A program made the position numbers and the translations under genes. Below, in pieces: positions 43,629 through 51,230 of a DNA stretch of 64,000 nucleotides. The notes beneath the pieces were generated by a model. It had not been told where the DNA came from, did no database searches, and was given only the letters and a program-made list of their open reading frames with translations. This DNA comes from Marinomonas transparens (lineage in GTDB: Bacteria; Pseudomonadota; Gammaproteobacteria; Pseudomonadales; Marinomonadaceae), in the NCBI RefSeq assembly GCF_016463975.1, contig NZ_JAEMNX010000015.1, positions 62,001-126,000 on the forward strand, in the 5' to 3' direction. Within the stretch, counting starts at the first letter, position 1. Each line of letters opens with the position of its first letter.

Positions 43629-44567
43629 TTACTCAAAATAGCGATCTGGTGGATCTGAACGCCATGCATCCATATCTACTTCTGCTATGTTGTGTACTTG
43701 TGTACCGTCACTGGCTTTCATACGATCAGTGTCTGAGAAAGTTTCAAAACGGTTGCGATCTGGGTCGCGCCATACATCAAAGATATGACTGCCATGAGGA
43801 TGGCGTCCCACACCCCATACCAATTCATAGTCTTTAGATTCTAAATAACGATGGGTCATAAACTGCGCTTCAAAGTCTTGTGCTTCAAAACTAATGTGGT
43901 GACAAGCGGTTTCCCCTGTTTGACTTTGCATCAGAGCAATAACATGGTGATCCACCAGCTCTTCACCACGATCAAGGCGACAGAAGCCCACTATTTGGAC
44001 ATGGGGCATACCTGGAACATGATAAATATCACTTGGTATTAGCCCTAAGACCTCTTTATAAAAAGGGAGTGTTTCGGCAAAACTTGGGATAAACAAACCC
44101 ACATGCCCTAAACGAAAGAGTTTTGCTGGCCCCATAGGGCGCTTAGGATAAAAACGACCTTCACGGGTATATTGACCTGGGGCGTTCATTTCTAAGTGCT
44201 TGTAAGCTTCTTCTGGATTAACCCGTTCAATGCCATAAACGAGATCAATTTCAAAACCATTAGGATCCAGTAAGGTAACGGCAATCCCCCCGCCCGGAGT
44301 GGTGAGCTCGCGAATTGGGCTCGCACCGTGTTCACTAATCGCGCTTTCTAAATCACTTTTGCTTTCTACTTCAAAAGCAAGGCCTAAGAATTTGTTTTCA
44401 GCGCCTTTTTCAGCGCTATAAGCAAAGGCATCGCCACCACCAGTACGCATCACCAAGCGTTGCTCAGTACGCTCTACTGTCAGCAAACCAAAGTCTTGGG
44501 CAAACGCTTCTGTTTTGTTCAGGTCTGGCACCTGAAACCTCACATGATGAGGACTTTTAATACGCAT
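43629..44567 (-). CDS. Extradiol ring-cleavage dioxygenase, VOC family
   Basis: Type I extradiol dioxygenase-like protein of 312 residues from ATG 44567 (MRIKSPHHVRFQVPDL), with ribosome site AGGAG just upstream. Two VOC modules. The second carries the metal triad: His in RLGHVGLFIP, His in ACHHISFEAQ and Glu in NRFETFSD. It would cleave a catechol-type ring next to the hydroxyls. It is followed by the FAH gene (40 bp) and preceded by a palindromic regulatory region; the amidohydrolase gene lies upstream. Ring substrate unknown. Confidence 0.9.
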   Translation of the reverse strand: MRIKSPHHVRFQVPDLNKTEAFAQDFGLLTVERTEQRLVMRTGGGDAFAYSAEKGAENKFLGLAFEVESKSDLESAISEHGASPIRELTTPGGGIAVTLLDPNGFEIDLVYGIERVNPEEAYKHLEMNAPGQYTREGRFYPKRPMGPAKLFRLGHVGLFIPSFAETLPFYKEVLGLIPSDIYHVPGMPHVQIVGFCRLDRGEELVDHHVIALMQSQTGETACHHISFEAQDFEAQFMTHRYLESKDYELVWGVGRHPHGSHIFDVWRDPDRNRFETFSDTDRMKASDGTQVHNIAEVDMDAWRSDPPDRYFE

Positions 44568-44692
44568 ATTGTTCTCCTGTTTATATTTATTTTTTACTGA
44601 GCAAGTCATCGGTACGCACAAATAGGTTTGCCCTCCTAAACAGCTATTCACGCCAACCTTGTGAAGAATATAATGCCCAAACCTATCAGCGT

Positions 44693-44722
44693 CCAATATA
44701 ATTATAATAGTTTTACTATTGG
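44693..44722. promoter_or_regulatory. Nested inverted repeats upstream of the extradiol dioxygenase
   Basis: CCAATA (44693-44698) is mirrored by TATTGG (44717-44722). Inside them AATAG-TTTTA-CTATT (44706-44720) is a perfect inverted repeat with a T-N11-A layout. This matches the general form of LysR sites. The decamer TTTACTATTG in it also occurs at 37588-37597. Confidence 0.5.
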
Positions 44723-44769
44723 TGATACTTATAGGTTAAAGCAAAACCGTACCGACTCTTGACGCTCGA

Positions 44770-45819
44770 TTAGGGTTTAACACTTAATCCAAGTAGATCT
44801 GCGGCGTTTAATCCGAGTATCTTAGCCTTGTCTTCGTCATCTAGTTGATCATGGAATCCTAGCGGATCAGGTTCGGCCATATCAAAAGGATAATCCGTCC
44901 CTAGACACAAACGATCCGCGCCGTGGGTACGGACGAGAGAAGCCAGTTGTTCCTTGTCGAAAACTAAGGTGTCGAACCACAATTTACGCAGGTAACTGGA
45001 TGGCAGTTCTTTGCAATGTTCACTGCAATCAGCGCGGGCACGCCAACCATGATCCATACGTCCCCAATAACCGGGAATGTAGCCGCCACCATGGGCCACA
45101 CAGATTTTGAGTCCGGGGTAACGATCTAAGACCCCACCAAAAATTAAGTGACCCACAGCCAGTGTCGATTCCAATGGGTTACCAATCAGGTTATTGAAAT
45201 AATATTCTTTCATGCGAGTGGCATGGGTAAAGCCGAGTGGATGGATAAAAAGCAAGATGCCAAGTGCTTCGGCCGCGGCAAAAAATCGCCCTAATTCTTC
45301 ATCATGCAAGTCTTTACCATTCACATTGGTGTTTATTTCAATACCACGTAAATTAAGCTCTTTGGCACAGCGCGTCATTTCGATGATCGCCCTATCAATG
45401 TCTTGCATCGGCAAGGTTCCCATACCGACAAACCGTTCTGGGTTCGTCGCAATGGCTTCTGCAATACCATTATTAATCGCTTGCGCCGCCTTTAAGCCCG
45501 TTTCTGCGTCGGTATAGTAAAAATATTGACCCGGGTTGGGAGAGATAACTTGGACATCAATTCCCTGTTTGTCCATATCCGCAAGACGCAAATCAATATT
45601 GTTTAAAGTTGCCCCTATGGTACAAAACTGCGCTTTATTGACTTCGTTGGTTTTTTCGCTAGAAAACTCATGGAGACCGGGTGGTGGACCAGGATATTTT
45701 GCCTGTACAATTTTATCGGCGGCTGGCACATTTAAATGGCAGTGGATGTCCACTACCAAATGCTTGCCTTTTTGATTCACCAAAATGACATTATTATTCG
45801 AACAGCAATCAGTACTCAT
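44770..45819 (-). CDS. Amidohydrolase-family decarboxylase-like enzyme (ACMSD-like)
   Basis: Metal-dependent amidohydrolase of 349 residues. The first metal motif is VDIHCHLN (HxH), followed by LLFIHPLG, VAHGGGYIPGYWGR and the terminal aspartate in CLGTDYPFDM. The arrangement fits the 2-amino-3-carboxymuconate-6-semialdehyde decarboxylase / gamma-resorcylate decarboxylase group, which decarboxylates aromatic acids or ring-cleavage products without oxygen. First gene of module 2, divergent from its LysR at 46041. It might remove a carboxyl group before or after cleavage. Confidence 0.88.
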   Translation of the reverse strand: MSTDCCSNNNVILVNQKGKHLVVDIHCHLNVPAADKIVQAKYPGPPPGLHEFSSEKTNEVNKAQFCTIGATLNNIDLRLADMDKQGIDVQVISPNPGQYFYYTDAETGLKAAQAINNGIAEAIATNPERFVGMGTLPMQDIDRAIIEMTRCAKELNLRGIEINTNVNGKDLHDEELGRFFAAAEALGILLFIHPLGFTHATRMKEYYFNNLIGNPLESTLAVGHLIFGGVLDRYPGLKICVAHGGGYIPGYWGRMDHGWRARADCSEHCKELPSSYLRKLWFDTLVFDKEQLASLVRTHGADRLCLGTDYPFDMAEPDPLGFHDQLDDEDKAKILGLNAADLLGLSVKP

Positions 45820-45950
45820 AAACTCAACCTAATTATTTTTATAAAACAGATAGCGCACCCATTAAGACACGCCATTCACTGTTGTATTTCAAATGAAAAT
45901 AAAAACCTGTAATGCTCTCATTTAGACGGGTACAAAGGCCCACCAGTGGT

Positions 45951-46013
45951 GAGAATAGGCCTACTCTTTCATTTAATAGCTATAAGCGTCCAATCAGAAT
46001 TATGCTTGCAAGC
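45951..46013. promoter_or_regulatory. Palindromes in the divergent promoter of module 2
   Basis: AGAATAGGCCTACTCT (45951-45966, core TAGGCCTA perfect) and GCTTGCAAGC (46004-46013, perfect). TGCTTGCAAG also occurs at 40623-40632 before the cyclase gene. Both lie between the amidohydrolase and LysR starts and are candidate operators. Confidence 0.4.
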
Positions 46014-46040
46014 AATAAGTATGGCTGATAGATTTAACCG

Positions 46041-46949
46041 ATGAGATTCGACGGATTAGATTTAAACTTACTGGTGGCCCTTGAGGCGTTAATTGAAGAG
46101 CGACACGTCTCGGCGGCCGCTAGACGCATACATTTAAGTCAACCGGCCGTTACAGGCGCCCTGAAGCGTTTGCGAGAATATTTCAATGATGAACTTCTTG
46201 TGCAACGTGGTCGCCGTATGTTTCTAACGCCAAAGGCAGAGTCCTTAGCCGAACCGGTACACAGAGCATTGCTACAAATCAGAGGGGAAATTACCCGAGC
46301 AGGGAGTTTTGACCCGGCGACAACAGCACGCCACTTTGTGGTATCCGCTTCAGATTACGCTTACACCACCTTGTTAGCCAAGGTCATTGCTAAAGCGGCT
46401 ACCTTAGCCCCTGCCGTTACCTTCGAAATTATTCCTCTTAATGAGCAAACCAATGAATGCTTCGATAGAGCAGAAATCGACCTGCTGATCATTGTCAAAA
46501 AACTCTCATTGCCAAATCATAACTTTATCGAGCTTTGGCAGGATGAAGAAGTCGTTATCAGTTGGACAGGAGCCGGCTTCGATAAGATTGATAAAGAAAC
46601 CTTTTTTGCCTCCGGCCATGCCGTTGCGACCTTTGGGCTTGAACGCAGACCCTCGATTGCAGACAGTCATATCATCAGTAATGGATGGAAGCGGCATGTG
46701 GAGGTCCAACTCCCAGAATTCGGTGCGCTCTGCCAAGCCGTAGTGGGCACCAAACGACTTGCCACTATGCATCGTCGCTACGCCCAGCACTTCGCTAAGC
46801 TTTACCCCATTAAGCTTCATAAAACTTGGGAACCCTTTCCGCATATTATCGAAGGCATGCAATGGCATAACGTGAGGGATGCGGATCCGGGGTTGCAGTG
46901 GTTAACAGGCCTGTTAACCGAGGCGGCTAAAGAGCTCAAACACTCTTAA
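46041..46949 (+). CDS. LysR-family regulator, NodD/NahR-like (module 2)
   Basis: Regulator of 302 residues, paralogue of the proteins at 36554 and 61750. It opens MRFDGLDLNLLVALEALIEE and the HTH reads AARRIHLSQPAVTGALKRLR. The effector domain has WTGAGFDKIDKETF and QWHNVRDADPGLQWL, the latter shared with its paralogues. Divergent from the amidohydrolase gene; likely controls module 2. Its stop codon overlaps that of the convergent dehydrogenase gene (46946-46949). Confidence 0.93.
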   Translation: MRFDGLDLNLLVALEALIEERHVSAAARRIHLSQPAVTGALKRLREYFNDELLVQRGRRMFLTPKAESLAEPVHRALLQIRGEITRAGSFDPATTARHFVVSASDYAYTTLLAKVIAKAATLAPAVTFEIIPLNEQTNECFDRAEIDLLIIVKKLSLPNHNFIELWQDEEVVISWTGAGFDKIDKETFFASGHAVATFGLERRPSIADSHIISNGWKRHVEVQLPEFGALCQAVVGTKRLATMHRRYAQHFAKLYPIKLHKTWEPFPHIIEGMQWHNVRDADPGLQWLTGLLTEAAKELKHS

Positions 46950-47926
46950 CATAACGCTCGCTTTACTAGGTTCTTCAATTCCCCATCGTGTTTAAAACCA
47001 GCAGCATCCGCCGCTGGCGTTTCTAATGCTGGAAAACGACCGAACAATTCTTCAATCATCGGATTCACTTCATAACGAATCCGTTCATCCGTAGGTTGTT
47101 GATAAACCGAGCCAATCGCCTCCACTAATTCCGCCATGCTGAAGCAAAGTGTCGGCAAGGTCAGTGTTCGCTGGTCTTGTATCTTGCTTTCTTCCACCAC
47201 GGCACCATGAATGAGGTTATCGATGATATTCGCCAAGGAAGACGCCCAAGTTTTCGCTTGCGGCGACATGGGGCACACAAAATCATGGCCTTGGGATAGT
47301 TCGCGAATGATGTCACTCAAGAAGGCCGATAACTGACCGGTTTCTGCCGGAGGACGTGCCAGTACCCCTGCTAGACGTAAGGAACGACCATCGACCCAAC
47401 CGCGACGGCTAAAATCGTTGATCATTACTTCACCGACTATTTTATGGGCACCATAGCTGAGCTGAGGTTTTAGCGGTGTATCGTCGCTGACCAAATCCGG
47501 CATCTTGCCAAATACGGCAATACTGCTGGCAAAAACGAAAACAGGCTTACCTTGCCCATTTTTTGTTTGTGCTTTAGCGATGTCCAACAAGGTCATGGTG
47601 GCGTCAATATTGACGTGACGGGCCAAGCTCTCGTTTTGTTCAGCCATACCACCGGGAATGCTGGCTAAGTGAAAAACCACGTCTATGGTGGAGCCGCTCA
47701 GGGTGTCCCATAACCAAGCGCTATCGGCCAGGTCACCCGGGTATTTTTCCACTGTGATAGCACCGGTTTCAGCTACAGGCGCTTCTTTAGAAAGTGCCTC
47801 GTCAAACTGTCGATCAAGTAAGGTCAAACGGGTGATGGTTTGCTGCCCTATTTGGCCGTTCTCAAGTAATCGTTTTATTAACCCTTGGCCGACAAATCCA
47901 TTCGCACCCGTAATCACTACATGCAT
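46946..47926 (-). CDS. NAD-dependent epimerase/dehydratase, DenD-like
   Basis: Extended SDR of 326 residues from ATG 47926 (MHVVITGANGFVGQGLIKRL), with AAGGG upstream; the longer frame extends into the FAH gene and lacks family similarity. The NAD motif is TGANGFVGQG. The catalytic region shows FASSIAVFG and YGAHKIVGEV (Y-x3-K). The layout resembles D-erythronate dehydrogenase DenD. Last gene of module 3. It might dehydrogenate a hydroxyacid released by side-chain breakdown. Confidence 0.88.
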   Translation of the reverse strand: MHVVITGANGFVGQGLIKRLLENGQIGQQTITRLTLLDRQFDEALSKEAPVAETGAITVEKYPGDLADSAWLWDTLSGSTIDVVFHLASIPGGMAEQNESLARHVNIDATMTLLDIAKAQTKNGQGKPVFVFASSIAVFGKMPDLVSDDTPLKPQLSYGAHKIVGEVMINDFSRRGWVDGRSLRLAGVLARPPAETGQLSAFLSDIIRELSQGHDFVCPMSPQAKTWASSLANIIDNLIHGAVVEESKIQDQRTLTLPTLCFSMAELVEAIGSVYQQPTDERIRYEVNPMIEELFGRFPALETPAADAAGFKHDGELKNLVKRALC

Positions 47927-47942
47927 CGCATAACCCTTCTGA

Positions 47943-48923
47943 CTAGTTAGAAACCACTTTTTGTTCAATCACGCCGAATGGGCCATCGGTTCCATCGTCA
48001 AATTTAGCCTGCATACGTACTGTGTCGCCGAATTTCATAAACGCAGTTTTGATTTCTCCAAGGTCGATTTTTTCGATCACTCGACGCTCAGAAATACAGG
48101 CCGATCCTGCTGCGCGAGCACTATTTGATACGGTGCCAGAACCTAAGATACAGCCAGCCGTCAGTTTACGGCTACGAGCAGCGTGCGCCATAAGTTGCGG
48201 GAAGGAGAAGTTCATTTCGCTACCATGGGGTTCGCCAAAGCGTTCGCCATTCCAAGTTACATGTAATGGCATGTTGACTCGGCCATTGGCCCATGCATCG
48301 CCTAGTTCATCAGGTGTGACCGCCACAGCCGCAAAACTAGAAGAAGGTTTGGCTTGTAAGAAGCCAAAACCAGAGTTCATTTCACGTGGCCCAAGGGCAC
48401 GTAAGCTCCAGTCGTTAATTTGCACTATCAAGCGTATCGATTTGGCGGCCTCTTCCGGTGTTGCGGACATAGGCACTTCGGCCATGACAACACCAAATTC
48501 CCCTTCAAAGTCGATGCCATCGGCTTCGCTCGGCATAGGAATGTCTACCGTTGGGCCTTGGAAATCATCACTGGCACCTTGGTACATCACAGGAATGGTG
48601 TCGAAGTCAGCAATAGGAGCGGTATTAAAAGCTTCTTCCATCAGTTTGCCATGATTCAGAAAGGCTGAAGCATCTAGCCACTGCGGACTTCTTGGCAAGG
48701 GGGCAAGACAAGCGGATGGATCAAAATCAAAGGCCGCGTCTAGTGTCTCTGTGTTCAGTTTATTATAGAGGGCTTGTAAATCGGCTTCTTTCGCTTGCCA
48801 ATTTTGTACGACGGACAATAAGTTTGGTGCAATCGCAGTGGCATCTACCGCCTTGGTTAAATCTTTTGATACGAGAATTAAACGGCCGTCTAACGTGCCA
48901 TTAGGCAAAGTAGCAAATTTCAT
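47943..48923 (-). CDS. Fumarylacetoacetate hydrolase-family enzyme
   Basis: Second FAH-family protein, 326 residues. Metal-ligand segments are IDFEGEFGVVMAEVP (E-x-E) and INDWSLRALG (D). Other conserved parts are MPSEADG and GCILGSGTVSN. It has AAGGAG before ATG 48923, and it is 17 bp upstream of the dehydrogenase. Short fumarylacetoacetases of this type occur in aromatic routes that yield fumarate plus acetoacetate. The product acetoacetate could feed the CoA-transferase at 8912-10299. Confidence 0.92.
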   Translation of the reverse strand: MKFATLPNGTLDGRLILVSKDLTKAVDATAIAPNLLSVVQNWQAKEADLQALYNKLNTETLDAAFDFDPSACLAPLPRSPQWLDASAFLNHGKLMEEAFNTAPIADFDTIPVMYQGASDDFQGPTVDIPMPSEADGIDFEGEFGVVMAEVPMSATPEEAAKSIRLIVQINDWSLRALGPREMNSGFGFLQAKPSSSFAAVAVTPDELGDAWANGRVNMPLHVTWNGERFGEPHGSEMNFSFPQLMAHAARSRKLTAGCILGSGTVSNSARAAGSACISERRVIEKIDLGEIKTAFMKFGDTVRMQAKFDDGTDGPFGVIEQKVVSN

Positions 48924-48950
48924 ATTTTCTCCTTGTTAAGCTGTATTTTT

Positions 48951-49526
48951 TCAAGCTAGGGCTTGAGCCAACTCATCATCATATTCGCCACCCACTAGGA
49001 TGAACAAAATACGGCACATTTTTCCTGATCGATTGGCCCACGCATGATTGGTACCACGCTGCACTACGACACTACCGGGCGTTAAAATGGCTTCGTCTTG
49101 GTCGACAATGAGGGTTAGCTCTCCTTCGATGACAATGCCGTAATCGATGGATTCGGTACGGTGCATAAGCGGATGCGGTGAGTCTTCTTTCACCGTTGAC
49201 GCGCCTTCGTCGCCGACTTTAGAGAACATGTCTTTCATCTTGCCATGCCCTTGATTCAAGAACTCTTCACTGTCTGGCGGTATGTCTACATAGCGAATAC
49301 GAGTACCGGTTGAAGCAGGAGGTAACACCACAGGCCCCAGTGTTGGATCCGTTTGAGTATGGGAGATAGGCGCTGGTGTATGGCTGGTGCTCCACACTTC
49401 ATGGAACTTGGTTCCGGGAACGGCTTCTAGATCCATGACGGTTTTGAGTGGACCATTTTCGACAATAATGGATTTGCCATTTTCATCATGCCCAGTAACA
49501 ACTCGATAAATATCGGGAAAGCTCAT
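48951..49526 (-). CDS. Cupin-domain protein
   Basis: A 191-residue protein with a single cupin barrel in residues 115-180: MHRTESIDYGIVIEGELTLI and PGSVVVQRGTNHAW correspond to cupin motifs 1 and 2, with reduced metal ligands (HRTE in motif 1 instead of HxHxxxxE). The N-terminal part is not recognised (RVVTGHDENGKS). AAAGGAG precedes ATG 49526. Such proteins accompany gentisate-type pathways, but the residue pattern argues against a gentisate dioxygenase. It may be an isomerase or sensor. Confidence 0.82.
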   Translation of the reverse strand: MSFPDIYRVVTGHDENGKSIIVENGPLKTVMDLEAVPGTKFHEVWSTSHTPAPISHTQTDPTLGPVVLPPASTGTRIRYVDIPPDSEEFLNQGHGKMKDMFSKVGDEGASTVKEDSPHPLMHRTESIDYGIVIEGELTLIVDQDEAILTPGSVVVQRGTNHAWANRSGKMCRILFILVGGEYDDELAQALA

Positions 49527-49606
49527 GGCGGCTCCTTTAATGCTGGAGGTAGTTAAAACACTTATAGAAATCTTTACCCGACATGGCGTAAAGGTTTCTG
49601 ATAATT

Positions 49607-49648
49607 AAAAAAAGGCAGTGATCGGTTGCAGACACCATCACACTGCCT
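49607..49648 (-). terminator. Rho-independent terminator after FAD monooxygenase gene
   Basis: Stem AGGCAGTG (49613-49620) / CACTGCCT (49641-49648), followed on the minus strand by seven T residues. Module 3 is thus attenuated between the monooxygenase and the cupin gene. Confidence 0.85.
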
Positions 49649-49667
49649 AAGGGAGTTAAATGTAAAC

Positions 49668-50798
49668 CTAAATCGGTTGACTCAATGTCATCATGGACTG
49701 GCCCATAATTTTTGAGTGCTCGTTTTTATCACCCCCATTGATTTCGATATGACACAAGCGAGCCGAATTTTCGACTACCATGCGGCAACGCTCCCAACGG
49801 CGTTCATGGAATTTATCCAAAGCCACATTAAGATCATCATTGCCGGCCAGTTCATCTGCCAATACGATGCCGCTCTCAATACCGATACCCGCACCCGATG
49901 CGAGATGTGGTGTAGTCGCGGCAACTGTATCGCCAATCATGATCAAACGACCACGGTTCCAAGGCGCTTTCACTAACAGGTTAGCCAGCGGGCGATAATC
50001 TATATTTGCTCCCTCAGCCAAAGCATGAGGAATCAGTGCTTTCACCGTTGGGTTTGGAAATTCTTCCATTAAGCCTGCAAAGACCTGTGGCCAAGTAGTC
50101 TTATCTATGTGTTCCTTGGTCGGACGGTCTTCGGTAATAAACATATACATATGCGTATCAGACACTGGGTTCACGCCCAACTTAAGGTGCTTACCCAACC
50201 ACATATGAACACGATCAATCTCGGCTGGACGTGGCATAATGGCACGCCATACACCCTGTCCTATGTATTCTGGATCAGGCACTTCAGGGAAGAATTCTTT
50301 GCGTATTGTTGAGTGCACACCATCTGCCCCCACGACGAGGTCATAGCTTTGCGTCGTGCCGTCAGTAAAGGTCACACTCGCACCCGTTTCCGATTGCTGA
50401 ATATCGGTATAGGTACAACCCAAACGAACATTCACGCCAGCTTCAAGGGTGGCACTAGACATAATACGCGCCAGTGTCGGCCGAAAAATACCACCGCTGC
50501 CCGCTACGCTTGAGCCCATCGGGCTTGGTGTAGGGATTTCCATCAACAAAGGACCATGCGCTAGATGCACAGCAAGGCCATCTGTAACACACCCTTGCTT
50601 AGTGACTTCTTCATACAAACCTAGATCATCCAAGGCACGCAATGTTGCGCCACCAATGGTGATGCCCGCCCCCAATTCACACCATTCCGGGTCAATCTCA
50701 ACAAGATCAACCTCAATACCGTGAGAACGCATCTTGATCGCAGCGGACATACCAGAGAAACCACCACCAATGACTAATACTTTGTTTACTGCAGCCAT
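49668..50798 (-). CDS. FAD-dependent aromatic monooxygenase
   Basis: Group A flavoprotein monooxygenase of 376 residues, using NAD(P)H and O2 to hydroxylate an aromatic ring. FAD-binding GxGxxG is VLVIGGGFSGMSAA at residues 7-20. The DG motif is VVGADGVHSTIR at about 158-170, and the GD motif is LIMIGDTVAATTPHLASGAG near 285-305. It resembles salicylate and 3-hydroxybenzoate 6-hydroxylases. It is 70 bp downstream of the Rieske ferredoxin gene and ends at a terminator. AGGAG precedes ATG 50798. Confidence 0.92.
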   Translation of the reverse strand: MAAVNKVLVIGGGFSGMSAAIKMRSHGIEVDLVEIDPEWCELGAGITIGGATLRALDDLGLYEEVTKQGCVTDGLAVHLAHGPLLMEIPTPSPMGSSVAGSGGIFRPTLARIMSSATLEAGVNVRLGCTYTDIQQSETGASVTFTDGTTQSYDLVVGADGVHSTIRKEFFPEVPDPEYIGQGVWRAIMPRPAEIDRVHMWLGKHLKLGVNPVSDTHMYMFITEDRPTKEHIDKTTWPQVFAGLMEEFPNPTVKALIPHALAEGANIDYRPLANLLVKAPWNRGRLIMIGDTVAATTPHLASGAGIGIESGIVLADELAGNDDLNVALDKFHERRWERCRMVVENSARLCHIEINGGDKNEHSKIMGQSMMTLSQPI

Positions 50799-50867
50799 CT
50801 GCTACTCCTTATTTTATCGTAAATGTTATTGAGACCTTCGTTCGATACTGCACGCCAAGCTCTCTTG

Positions 50868-51230
50868 TTAATTAATATCCGCTAATGACACGGACACTTC
50901 GCCCGTCTCACTTATCTGCACAGGGACTTTTTCTAAACTCTGACCAAGGCATGGCCCCTGAATACACAAACCTGTTTTTGCCTCAAACAAGGCCCCATGG
51001 GCATGACAGGTCACATGGATTTTCTTCGCATCCATATAAGCGTCTCTACGCCATGCCATGGGGGCACCATCAACATGTGGACAAGCATTGCGCCACGCGT
51101 ATAGTTCGCCTTCTTTTTTCACCACGAAGAACAAATCATGCCCTGCATCGTTTTCCAGAAAGCCCTTTGACGCCCCCTCTTCAAGGTCATCAACATGGCA
51201 AAGAACTTTTGTCCCAGTCATCTGACTCAT
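50868..51230 (-). CDS. Rieske 2Fe-2S ferredoxin-like protein
   Basis: A 120-residue protein consisting of one Rieske domain: C-P-H in NACPHVDGAPM and C-H-A-H in VTCHAHGALFE, with 21 residues between. It could hand electrons to an oxygenase, but there is no ferredoxin reductase beside it. Its start overlaps the stop of the MMPL transporter gene (ATGA), so both are co-translated. It sits upstream of the FAD monooxygenase. Confidence 0.9.
   Translation of the reverse strand: MSQMTGTKVLCHVDDLEEGASKGFLENDAGHDLFFVVKKEGELYAWRNACPHVDGAPMAWRRDAYMDAKKIHVTCHAHGALFEAKTGLCIQGPCLGQSLEKVPVQISETGEVSVSLADIN

Noticed and set aside
48951..49526. Gentisate 1,2-dioxygenase
   Set aside because: At 191 residues it is too short for the usual bicupin enzyme and the metal motif is incomplete.
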